This document shows, in pieces, positions 1 through 6,831 of a stretch of 64,000 nucleotides of DNA. A program made the translations under genes and the position numbers. Source of the DNA: Curtobacterium sp. Leaf261 (lineage in GTDB: Bacteria > Actinomycetota > Actinomycetes > Actinomycetales > Microbacteriaceae); contig NZ_LMMJ01000007.1 of the NCBI RefSeq assembly GCF_001422205.1, positions 870 through 64,869 on the forward strand, given 5' to 3'. The notes beneath the pieces are model-generated. The model saw only the letters and a list, made by a program, of their open reading frames with translations, did no database searches and was not told the DNA's origin. Every line of letters starts with the position of its first letter. The stretch's first letter is position 1.

Positions 1-1
1 C

Positions 2-118
2 ACCACCGTCCACGTCTCCGCCGACGCCGCAGGCCTCCTGAACAAGACCTTCAGCACCGACGCCGTCAAGGCCGGCCTCCTCGTCGGAACCGCCACCATC
101 ACCGCCCAGATCAAGTAA
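2..118 (+). CDS. C-terminal end of an exported or surface protein (partial)
   Basis: Open frame entering from the left edge and ending at TAA 116-118; 38 residues are visible. The residues are rich in Thr, Ala, Val and small side chains and alternate like a beta-sheet domain (for example VSADAAGLLNKTF and GLLVGTATITAQIK), with no membrane segment or charged tail. Such composition is common at the end of secreted actinobacterial repeat proteins, but too little is present to name a family. A strong hairpin follows 36 bases after the stop, so this is the real end of a transcription unit. Confidence 0.6.
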   Translation, partial: TTVHVSADAAGLLNKTFSTDAVKAGLLVGTATITAQIK

Positions 119-154
119 CGAAACCCCGTCTCGACACGGATCAGGCACCTCAGG

Positions 155-185
155 ACACGCCGTCTCCCCCTCGGAGGCGGCGTGT
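155..185 (+). terminator. Hairpin terminator after the partial gene
   Basis: A 13-base arm (155-167) pairs with 173-185 around a five-base loop, with one G-U pair. The tail is only weakly T-rich, as usual in high-GC actinobacteria. It lies between the end of the first gene and the start of the next. Confidence 0.7.
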
Positions 186-277
186 TCTGCGTCCCCCGTG
201 GGACAGTGCGTGACCCGGCTACTCACACCGCATCACCTGCCGTACAGGTGTTGCGTGGAAGGCATGGACGTGACCGC

Positions 278-610
278 ATGAAGCACATCGTGTACAGCGA
301 GAACCGCGTACTGACGGGCGACGACGTCGCCGCGGCCGTCATGCGGTACGCAGCGACGCTCGCGCAGCGGAACACCGCGGACATCGTCGACGTCCCGACG
401 ACCGGGCAGGACGGGTTCGCCGCGTCGGTCGAGGTCCTCCTCGGGCCGGCCAGCCACATCATGGTCGAGGACGCCGAGGACGACGAACTCGAGACCGCGG
501 CCGTGGACTTCGTGGCCGACCTGGATCGTCGAGCAGCTGCGGTCCGCGGCGGCCACGTCCCCGAGCCTCCACGACCGTCGGCGACGTCCTTCGGCTCGGA
601 CATCGGCTGA
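278..610 (+). CDS. Small hypothetical protein, 110 residues
   Basis: The function is not recognised. The ATG at 278 was preferred over upstream in-frame starts because the protein then opens cleanly with MKHIVYSENRVLTGDDVA and a purine-rich stretch (GGAAGG at 257) lies upstream. The product is acidic in its middle (VEDAEDDELE) and ends in a disordered Pro/Arg/Ser tail; there is no signal peptide or membrane segment, so it is probably cytosolic. It stands alone between two terminators. The acidic stretch followed by an amphipathic helix is the only notable feature. Confidence 0.65.
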   Translation: MKHIVYSENRVLTGDDVAAAVMRYAATLAQRNTADIVDVPTTGQDGFAASVEVLLGPASHIMVEDAEDDELETAAVDFVADLDRRAAAVRGGHVPEPPRPSATSFGSDIG

Positions 611-680
611 CGCCCACCGCACTGCAGACTTCCGCGCGGCGCTCACACCCGCAGCAGACATCCGCACGGCGGACATGCAA

Positions 681-710
681 GAGGCCCGGATCCTGATGGA
701 TCCGGGCCTC
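681..710. terminator. Bidirectional terminator
   Basis: Perfect 13-base inverted repeat GAGGCCCGGATCC with a four-base loop. It sits 71 bases after the plus-strand small gene and 7 bases after the 3' end of the minus-strand tRNA, so it can end both transcripts. Confidence 0.85.
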
Positions 711-717
711 TTCTCGG

Positions 718-790
718 TGGAGCTAAGGGGATTCGAACCCCTGACCTTCTCATTGCGAACGAGACGCGCTACCAACTGCGCCATAGCCCC
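718..790 (-). tRNA. tRNA-Ala (anticodon CGC)
   Basis: On the minus strand the sequence opens with GGGGCTA and closes with TAGCTCC plus discriminator A, giving a seven-pair acceptor stem. The anticodon arm TCTCG-TTCGCAA-TGAGA has the loop TTCGCAA, so the anticodon is CGC, reading GCG alanine codons. The T loop GTTCGAATCC and D arm GCGCAGTTGGTAGCGC are canonical. The full CCA end is not encoded. A perfect hairpin terminator follows directly. Confidence 0.97.
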
Positions 791-864
791 GAGTGCCCAG
801 CAAGCCTAGCATCGCTCCGGCCGTGATCCGAAATCGACGCTACCCCGTCAGGCGTGCGACGCCG

Positions 865-2085
865 TCAGACCGCACGACGGCGGCGCAGCACGGCGTCGAG
901 GTCGGTGCGCTCGTACGAGTCCGTGTCGAGCATGCCCATCCCCGCGTACCGGCTCGGAGGCTGCGGAGCCTCCACCGGCGCATCGGCCTGGGAGCGGTCT
1001 CCGACATCGACCCCAGAGCGGTGTCCGGCCCGGGCATCGGCCACCGCCTCGGCAGCGAGACTCCTGGCGATCGGTCCGGCCGTCGGCGTCGGCGCGCGGA
1101 GCCCCATGCGCTCGGCGAGCGACGCTGCCGGAGCGTCGTCGTGCTCGGCGAGGGCAGCGGCAGCCGCCTCGACGTCCGAGCGCATCCGCGTGACGCGGGC
1201 ACCGGACGGATCAGCGTTCGCGGACGCGATCCGAGCGGCCTCGGCACGACGTGCCTCGGCCTCCGCATCGGCGTCTGCCGCAGCTGCTGCGACACGCTCG
1301 CGGAGCCGGGCCGCCAGGGCACTCGACGACTCCGCCGCGGCGCGACGGGCGTCCTCGCGGGCGCGCTCAACATCCGGTCGCGACACGTAGAGCGGACGGG
1401 GGACCTCCACCGGGGTCCAGGTCCGGTCCTCCTCTGCGGCGATGGACTCGGTCGGTACGGCGGGTGGGACGGCAGCGCTGGTGGCACTGCGCTGCGCCGG
1501 CCGGGAGGCACGGGTGCGGACCGGCGCGCTCGTCGCGCCGCGCAGACTCCGCGCCCGACCGACCGCCGCGAGCTGGACGAGGACGGCGACGGACCCGACG
1601 ACCGCGAGGCCGCCGGCGAGGGCGACGAGCCACATCGCGGGGGCGGCGACGAGCGTGACGAGTGCGACGACGATCCCGAGCAGGCCGAACAGCGTCGCGC
1701 CGAGCCGTGAACGCCGCATGCGCATGGCGGTCAGCGCCGGGGAGCTCGCGACCCGCTCCAGCTCGGGAGCCTGCTCCGCGAGCCGGCGGGTGATCTCGCG
1801 CTGACGGGCGGCCTCGTGGGCGCGGACGATGGCACGGCGACGGGCCTCCTCGCTCGCGGCGACGCGCTGGGCCTCCGCCAGGGACTTCGCGTTCATCTCC
1901 ACGCGGATCTCCTCCGGGAGTTCGGCAGTCTGGGCCAGGATGCGGAGCGTCTGCTGCAACCGGATGGCGTTCCGCTCGGTCGCGAGGTACTGACGACGGG
2001 CGTGCCACGACGGCATGAGGTAGGCGAGCCAGAGCACCGCGGCGACGAGCAGGACGATGCCGCCGCTCCAGTTCGTGATGCTCAT
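865..2085 (-). CDS. Membrane protein with Ala/Arg/Glu-rich coiled-coil regions
   Basis: Hypothetical protein of 406 residues. It opens with one membrane helix (about residues 8-24, IVLLVAAVLWLAYLMP), then a basic helical stretch with alternating Arg and Glu that looks like a coiled coil (about 30-110). A second hydrophobic pair follows (about 125-180), then a long Ala/Glu/Arg-rich cytoplasmic region ending in LRRRRAV. No enzyme motif is visible. The start ATG 2085 has no Shine-Dalgarno but a TACCGT hexamer (2092-2097) six bases before it, suggesting a leaderless mRNA. Similar unnamed proteins occur near galU in related genera (from memory). Function unknown; a scaffold or envelope role is only a guess. 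Confidence 0.75.
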   Translation of the reverse strand: MSITNWSGGIVLLVAAVLWLAYLMPSWHARRQYLATERNAIRLQQTLRILAQTAELPEEIRVEMNAKSLAEAQRVAASEEARRRAIVRAHEAARQREITRRLAEQAPELERVASSPALTAMRMRRSRLGATLFGLLGIVVALVTLVAAPAMWLVALAGGLAVVGSVAVLVQLAAVGRARSLRGATSAPVRTRASRPAQRSATSAAVPPAVPTESIAAEEDRTWTPVEVPRPLYVSRPDVERAREDARRAAAESSSALAARLRERVAAAAADADAEAEARRAEAARIASANADPSGARVTRMRSDVEAAAAALAEHDDAPAASLAERMGLRAPTPTAGPIARSLAAEAVADARAGHRSGVDVGDRSQADAPVEAPQPPSRYAGMGMLDTDSYERTDLDAVLRRRRAV

Positions 2086-2314
2086 GCGAACACGGTAGGG
2101 GCGGCGCGGAGCCGAGGAGCCCATTGAGCGGTGCGTGTTGGGCGAATCCCGCGCGAACTCGCTGGCGGGCGCGGGGCACGGTTCTGTCGCAGGGAGCGTC
2201 AGACGCGCGAGGGAGTCCCTGGCACAGATGACGCTCTCTGGCACAGGACCTGGGCGACGGACGTGGCGGGGCCGCGCCGAGCCTCCAGACCGGCAGCGTG
2301 GGTCCGGACCGGCG

Positions 2315-2986
2315 TCAGATGACGGTGCCGCCGCGCCGCTTCGTCGGCAGCGGCATCGCCGCGTCCTGCCGGGCCGTGTCCGGGACGGACCCCGAGCCCA
2401 CCGGGACGTTCCCCTGGACCCAGCGGTCGAGGACGCCCTCACGCACCTCCTCCGCGACGAGCGCGAAGCAGAAGTGGTCGCGCCAGTCGCCGTTGATGTG
2501 GATGTACCGGCGTCGGAGCCCCTCGAACCGGAAGCCGAGCTTCTCGACCACGCGGAGCGACGGCGCGTTCTCGGGCCGGATGCAGATCTCGATCCGGTGG
2601 ACGCCGACCTGCCGGAAGCAGTGGTCCACGGCGAGGGCGACGGAGATCGGCGTGACGTTGTGGCCCGCCGCGGACTCGACGACCCAGTAGCCGATCGACG
2701 CGCTCGCGAGCGACCCGTAGGTGATGCCGGACACGTTCAGCTGCCCGACGAAGCGACCGTCGAGCTCCATCGCGAACGGCAGTCCGAGCCCTGCGCGCGC
2801 ATTCGCCTGCAGGGCCCGGATGCTGCCTCGGACGTCGGTGGACACGTGTCCGGACGGGTTCGTCGCCTCCCACGTCCGCAACCAGTGGCGGTTGCTCGAC
2901 AGTGCGACGTCGAGATCACGCGTGTCGCGGAGGCGCAACGGACGGATGGACACCCGGCCGTGCGTCAGGGTGGGGATGGTCGTCAT
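2315..2986 (-). CDS. GNAT family N-acetyltransferase (RimJ/RimL-like)
   Basis: Protein of 223 residues with the RimJ/RimL layout: an N-terminal RPLRLRDTRDL strand-helix, central beta sheet, and the acetyl-CoA loop region ending in NAPSLRVVEKLGFRFEG, typical of enzymes that acetylate protein N-termini or small amines with acetyl-CoA. HRIEICIRPENAPSLRVVEK is the family's motif B. The substrate cannot be told from sequence. It starts 56 bases after galU on the same strand, so it is probably cotranscribed. The last 25 residues are a disordered extension. The 229-base gap that follows on the minus strand holds no gene I can support. Confidence 0.9.
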   Translation of the reverse strand: MTTIPTLTHGRVSIRPLRLRDTRDLDVALSSNRHWLRTWEATNPSGHVSTDVRGSIRALQANARAGLGLPFAMELDGRFVGQLNVSGITYGSLASASIGYWVVESAAGHNVTPISVALAVDHCFRQVGVHRIEICIRPENAPSLRVVEKLGFRFEGLRRRYIHINGDWRDHFCFALVAEEVREGVLDRWVQGNVPVGSGSVPDTARQDAAMPLPTKRRGGTVI

Positions 2987-3042
2987 CGAGGATCACGTTT
3001 CCTGGTTCCGTGTCCCCGGAGGGACGGTCCCCGAGGGGACGG

Positions 3043-3933
3043 CTACTCGCCCGCGTTGAACTCCTTCAGCCACTCCTTGAGCTCTGGTCCGAGGTCCGCG
3101 CGGTCTGAGGCGAGCTGAACGATCGCCTTGATGTAGTCGAGTTTGTCACCGGTGTCGTACCGGCGTCCACGGAACACGACGCCGTACACGCCGCCGGTCC
3201 ACTCCTCAGCGCTCGCCATCTTCATGAGGGCGTCGGTCAGCTGGATCTCGCCACCCTTGCCGGGCTCCTGCTTCTCGAGGACGTCGAAGACCTCGGGGCG
3301 GATGACGTAGCGGCCGATGATCGCCAGGTTGGAGGGTGCCTCGCCCTGCGCCGGCTTCTCGACGAGGCCGGTGATCTTGACGACGTCGTCCTCGTCGGTC
3401 GGCTCGACCGTCGCGATGCCGTAGAGGTGCGTCTGCGACTCGGGGACCTCGAGGAGTGCGATGACGCTCGCCTTCTTCTCGCCCTGGACCTCGATCATGC
3501 GCTTGAGGAGCGGGTCGCGCGCGTCGATGATGTCGTCACCGAGGAGCACGGCGAACGGCTCGCGGCCGACGTGCATCTTGGCGCGGAGCACCGCGTGGCC
3601 GAGGCCGAGCGGGTCGCCCTGGCGGACGTAGTGCATGTCGGCGAGGTCCGTCGACTGGTTCACCTTGGCGAGCTTGTCGTGGTCGCCCTTCTTCCTGAGC
3701 GTCTCCTCGAGCTCCGACACGTGGTCGAAGTGGTTCTCGAGTGCGTTCTTGTTGCGCCCGGTGATCATCAGGACGTCGGTGAGGCCGGCCTCGACGGCCT
3801 CCTCGACGACGTACTGGATCGCCGGCTTGTCGACGACCGGGAGCATCTCCTTCGGCATCGCCTTGGTTGCGGGGAGGAAGCGCGTGCCCAGCCCTGCCGC
3901 TGGGATCACCGCCTTGGAAATCTGGAAGCCCAT
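3043..3933 (-). CDS. galU: UTP-glucose-1-phosphate uridylyltransferase
   Basis: Cytosolic enzyme making UDP-glucose from UTP and glucose-1-phosphate for cell-wall glycans and glycolipids. It is 296 residues, normal for bacterial GalU. The nucleotide-binding signature AVIPAAGLGTRFLPATKAMP is at the N-terminus with PKEMLPVVDKPAIQYVVEEA after it, and the sugar-binding segment GLVEKP and RYDTGDKLDYIKA near the C-terminus. The ATG at 3933 lacks a Shine-Dalgarno; TACGCT (3941-3946) lies seven bases upstream, consistent with leaderless transcription. It is divergent from the 5-formyl-THF cyclo-ligase gene and leads a unit with the GNAT gene. Confidence 0.97.
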   Translation of the reverse strand: MGFQISKAVIPAAGLGTRFLPATKAMPKEMLPVVDKPAIQYVVEEAVEAGLTDVLMITGRNKNALENHFDHVSELEETLRKKGDHDKLAKVNQSTDLADMHYVRQGDPLGLGHAVLRAKMHVGREPFAVLLGDDIIDARDPLLKRMIEVQGEKKASVIALLEVPESQTHLYGIATVEPTDEDDVVKITGLVEKPAQGEAPSNLAIIGRYVIRPEVFDVLEKQEPGKGGEIQLTDALMKMASAEEWTGGVYGVVFRGRRYDTGDKLDYIKAIVQLASDRADLGPELKEWLKEFNAGE

Positions 3934-4054
3934 GCGTGTGAGCGTATCGGGTCACCCTGTCGAGGTGTGGCGCCTTCCGTTTCGGTGCGGTAAACGAACT
4001 GCGGACACCGAGGAGGACACGCCGATCCGTCGCTCCCCCGGTTAAGCTCGCGGG

Positions 4055-4639
4055 ATGGAACCCGACACCGGGAACGACAAGCGAGCGCTCCGCGCCGAGC
4101 TCCGACAGCGACGCCGAGGCCGGACGGCGACCGAGCGCGACGAGGACACCGTCGCCCTCACCGCCACCCTGCAGCGGTTCGTGGAGGAGCGCGAGATCGC
4201 CTCGCTCACCGCCTACCTGTCCTCGGTCGACGAACCGAACGTGCGCCCGTTCCTCAACTGGGCGATCGACTCCGGGATCCGGACCCTGTTCCCGATCACG
4301 CGTGAGGACGGCCTGCTCGACTGGGCGGTCGGGGACGGCGAGACCGAGCGCGAGGGGCTCTTCGGCATGCCGGAGGTCGTCGGCGAGGTGCTGTCACCGC
4401 TCGCGATCGACGACGTCGATGTGATCCTCACCCCGGCGGCGGCAGTGGATCGCCACGGCATGCGGATGGGCTGGGGCCGCGGCTACTACGACAAGACGCT
4501 CGGGTCCATGGCGAAGCGCCCGCCGGTTTATGCTGTTGTCTTCGATGCGGAGTTCCTCGACGAGGTCCCGAGCGAGCGCCACGACCAGCCCGTCGACGGC
4601 ATCATCACCCCCTCTCGCATCCTCACGTTCCGGAGCTAG
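4055..4639 (+). CDS. 5-formyltetrahydrofolate cyclo-ligase
   Basis: ATP-dependent enzyme converting 5-formyl-THF to 5,10-methenyl-THF. The 194-residue length is typical. N-terminal basic helix KRALRAELRQRRR, substrate loop and the family fingerprint GMRMGWGRGYYDKTL (about residues 141-155) are present. Start ATG 4055 is preceded at six bases by TAAGCT (4043-4048), a -10-like hexamer, without a Shine-Dalgarno. The next gene starts two bases after its stop. The order cyclo-ligase, FmdB-like protein, mscL is common in actinobacteria. Confidence 0.95.
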   Translation: MEPDTGNDKRALRAELRQRRRGRTATERDEDTVALTATLQRFVEEREIASLTAYLSSVDEPNVRPFLNWAIDSGIRTLFPITREDGLLDWAVGDGETEREGLFGMPEVVGEVLSPLAIDDVDVILTPAAAVDRHGMRMGWGRGYYDKTLGSMAKRPPVYAVVFDAEFLDEVPSERHDQPVDGIITPSRILTFRS

Positions 4640-4641
4640 CG

Positions 4642-5058
4642 TTGCCCACCTATTCCTACCGCTGCACCGAGTGCGGCACCGCCTTCGACATCAAGCAGGC
4701 GTTCACCGACTCCACCCTGACCGAGTGCCCGACGTGCGGCGGCGTGCTCCGCAAGGTGTTCAGCCCCGTCGGCGTGACGTTCAACGGGTCCGGGTTCTAC
4801 CGCACGGACTCCCGATCGGGTGGGAGCGGCAAGGGCGACGGCGGTGGGAGCGGCTCGTCGTCGGACTCCGGGTCGAGCACGTCTGGCGGGTCGAGCACGT
4901 CCGGCGGGTCGAGCACGTCTGGCGGGTCCGAGTCGAAGTCGGCGTCGGGGTCCGGCTCGAAGCCGTCAGCGCCCACGACGTCAGCCCCCTCGACGTCCGC
5001 CCCGGCCTCGAAGCCGTCGTCGGGCAGCTCGTCGTCGGGCAGCTCGTCCGCGGCCTGA
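4642..5058 (+). CDS. FmdB family zinc-ribbon protein with Ser/Gly-rich tail
   Basis: Small regulator-like protein of 138 residues. The first 65 residues form the FmdB zinc ribbon: PTYSYRCTECGTAFDI then TECPTCGGVLRKVFSPVG, giving two CxxC pairs. The rest is a low-complexity Ser/Gly/Thr/Lys tail partly built from an 18-base tandem repeat. The start is TTG 4642, two bases after the previous stop, with CGGAG as ribosome site; the initiation PTYSYRC is the family's usual beginning. FmdB proteins are linked to regulation of amide metabolism by name only; their real role is unclear. Confidence 0.9.
   Translation: MPTYSYRCTECGTAFDIKQAFTDSTLTECPTCGGVLRKVFSPVGVTFNGSGFYRTDSRSGGSGKGDGGGSGSSSDSGSSTSGGSSTSGGSSTSGGSESKSASGSGSKPSAPTTSAPSTSAPASKPSSGSSSSGSSSAA
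4870..4923 (+). repeat. 18-bp tandem repeat, three copies, inside the FmdB-like gene
   Basis: Three in-frame copies of GGGTCGAGCACGTCTGGC (one base differs in the second copy) encode GSSTSG repeats in the disordered tail. The length is a multiple of three, so copy-number change would lengthen the linker without a frameshift. Confidence 0.9.
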
Positions 5059-5129
5059 CGGCGCACCCCGCGGGCGGAGTGCACGTACCCCGGTAGGTTG
5101 GAGGCTCCAACCCGACCGGAAGGGGTCCC

Positions 5130-5630
5130 GTGAAGGGCTTCAAAGAATTCCTCCTGCGCGGCAACGTGATCGACCTCGCGGTCGCCGTGGTCATCGGTGC
5201 CGCGTTCACTGCGATCGTCACGGCCATCGTGACGAACATCATCAACCCGCTCATCGGCGCGGCGTTCAACGCCGGCATGCTCGACAAGACGCTCATCGTG
5301 TCGATCCCGACCGCGTCGGGTGGCCACGCGAAGCTGCTCTTCGGTGCAGTGATCGGCGCGCTCATCAACTTCCTCATCATCGCCGCGGTGGTCTACTTCG
5401 CGCTCGTCCTGCCGGTGAACCACCTGATGAAGGCCACGTTCGCCAAGCTCAAGAACGACGAGGAGAAGCCCCCGGCCGACGTTCCCCCGTCGGACGTCGA
5501 GGTGCTCCTGGAGATCCGGGACCTGCTCCGCAGCGCGACCGGCCGGACCGAGCTCGGCGCCGAGGGCGCGCACGCCGCGACGTCCGGTGCCCCCGAGGGC
5601 CCGGGCCTCGGCGGCACGACGAAGCTCTAG
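5130..5630 (+). CDS. mscL: Large-conductance mechanosensitive channel
   Basis: Membrane channel that opens on membrane tension to release solutes during osmotic downshock. The N-terminus KGFKEFLLRGNVIDLAVAVV and pore helix VIGAAFTAIVTAIV are highly diagnostic; the second membrane helix lies at about residues 72-95. At 166 residues it is longer than the usual 130-150 because of an extended cytoplasmic tail (about residues 110-166) ending in Gly/Ala/Pro-rich sequence. The start is GTG 5130 with GGAAGGGG upstream. A 19-base hairpin ends the transcript. Confidence 0.96.
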   Translation: MKGFKEFLLRGNVIDLAVAVVIGAAFTAIVTAIVTNIINPLIGAAFNAGMLDKTLIVSIPTASGGHAKLLFGAVIGALINFLIIAAVVYFALVLPVNHLMKATFAKLKNDEEKPPADVPPSDVEVLLEIRDLLRSATGRTELGAEGAHAATSGAPEGPGLGGTTKL

Positions 5631-5675
5631 CCCGCCAGCCCCTCGCTCGGCACCGACGGCCCGTTCTGGCCAGTC

Positions 5676-5729
5676 GAGAAGTGCCCATCTGTCGAATGGC
5701 AACCGCCTGCCGACAGATGGGCACTTCTC
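5676..5729. terminator. Convergent terminator, 19-16-19 palindrome
   Basis: Perfect inverted repeat: arm 5676-5694 (GAGAAGTGCCCATCTGTCG), 16-base loop, arm 5711-5729. It lies between the convergent ends of mscL and the phosphatidyltransferase gene and overlaps the latter's stop codon by two bases. The same architecture recurs at 14875-14928. Confidence 0.85.
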
Positions 5730-6339
5730 ATGAGGACCGCGCTGAGGTCGGACGACCGCGCTCCGCCCCGCGTGCCTTCCGGACCATGCCGGATGCGTAC
5801 TGGATGCCGGCGAGGACGTGCCCGAGGGTGCCGAGGTACACGAACACGAGCGCCACGACGCGGACCCACGGGGCGTTGTCCTCGATCGTCTGGATGGACG
5901 AGAAGAGCAGGACCGGGAGCCCGACGAACAGCAGCGCCGAGCGGATCTTGCCCGTCCAGGTGACGTCGAGGTCCGGCGATCCGCGGAACAGCGTGCTCGA
6001 GATCACCAGGAGCACGAGGTCGACGAGCACGACGATCGCCACGACCCACCACGGCAGCAGGCCGACGAGCACGAGCGCGAGCACGATCGCGATGATCGAC
6101 AGCCGGTCGGCGAGCGGATCGAGCGCCTTGCCGAGCTTGGACTCCTGGTGGAACTTCCGGGCGATGAACCCGTCCGCCCAGTCCGTCACGCCCAGAGCGA
6201 CGAGCGAGACGATCGCCCACGCCGGGTGCTCCTGCACGACGAGGACCACGAACACCGGGATGAGCAGGAACCGGACCAGCGTCAACAGGTTCGGCCAGGT
6301 CTGCCAGTCCGGACGCGTCCGAGAGGTGATGTCCGCCAT
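5728..6339 (-). CDS. CDP-alcohol phosphatidyltransferase family protein
   Basis: Integral membrane enzyme of phospholipid synthesis, 203 residues with about five to six membrane helices. The active-site motif DxxDGxxARxxxxxxxxGxxxDxxxD is complete: DWADGFIARKF then GKALDPLADR. The N-terminus PNLLTLVRFLLIPVFVVLV resembles PgsA (phosphatidylglycerophosphate synthase), but the family includes several head-group transferases, so I leave the gene unnamed. The ATG at 6339 is six bases from CACAAT (6346-6351) and has no Shine-Dalgarno. Convergent with mscL. Confidence 0.9.
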   Translation of the reverse strand: MADITSRTRPDWQTWPNLLTLVRFLLIPVFVVLVVQEHPAWAIVSLVALGVTDWADGFIARKFHQESKLGKALDPLADRLSIIAIVLALVLVGLLPWWVVAIVVLVDLVLLVISSTLFRGSPDLDVTWTGKIRSALLFVGLPVLLFSSIQTIEDNAPWVRVVALVFVYLGTLGHVLAGIQYASGMVRKARGAERGRPTSARSS

Positions 6340-6386
6340 GCCACCATTGTGCCAGGTCGGACCGACGCGACGACCGGCCGTGCCCC

Positions 6387-6692
6387 TCAGCCCCAGTGCG
6401 GCGGGACGTCCCCACGGAGCCTGGCGTCGTTCTCGCCGTCGCCGTGCCGCTCCGGTTCGGGTGCGGGATGCGGGTCGGATCCCGGCACCGGGGCGGTGGT
6501 GACGCGCCTGCTGCGGCGGGCGGTCGCGCCAGACCGACGGACGGGAGGCGCGGCACGTGTCGCGTCGTCATCCTGCGTCCGCGACGGGGTCGCGTCCGGC
6601 GCCTGGTCCGCCGGAGCCGCCCACGTCCCGAGGAGGTGATCCGTGCCGGGCGTGACGGGTCCTCGGGGGCGTGAGGCGCGCCTCCCGGCCAT
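6387..6692 (-). CDS. Small basic/disordered hypothetical protein
   Basis: A 101-residue frame following the large helicase-like gene. Starting at ATG 6692 it has a good ribosome site (AGGAGCGGAG) about eight bases upstream, which is the main support. The product is Pro/Arg/Ala-rich and probably disordered; the segment DHLLGTWAAPADQAPDA and the end DVPPHWG look like conserved protein rather than random frame. No family recognised. The gap back to the helicase stop holds an 18-base tandem repeat. Confidence 0.5.
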   Translation of the reverse strand: MAGRRASRPRGPVTPGTDHLLGTWAAPADQAPDATPSRTQDDDATRAAPPVRRSGATARRSRRVTTAPVPGSDPHPAPEPERHGDGENDARLRGDVPPHWG

Positions 6693-6784
6693 CAGCGACT
6701 CCGCTCCTGCATCAGCACACCACTTCGGGACAACCGGCCCACGAACGAACCCGCCCCGATGTCCCGAACCCGTCTGCGGAGCAC

Positions 6785-6820
6785 GGTGGGCACACGGAGC
6801 ATGGTGGGCACACGGAGCAT
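6785..6820. repeat. 18-bp perfect tandem duplication
   Basis: Two identical head-to-tail copies of GGTGGGCACACGGAGCAT in the space between the helicase-like gene and the small downstream gene. Purpose unknown; probably slippage. Confidence 0.9.
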
Positions 6821-6831
6821 CAGCGACCGGC

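Noticed and set aside
793..1710. Long plus-strand frame opposite the membrane-protein gene
   Set aside because: Arg/Pro/Ala-rich translation without domains, typical of the shadow frame of a high-GC gene on the other strand.
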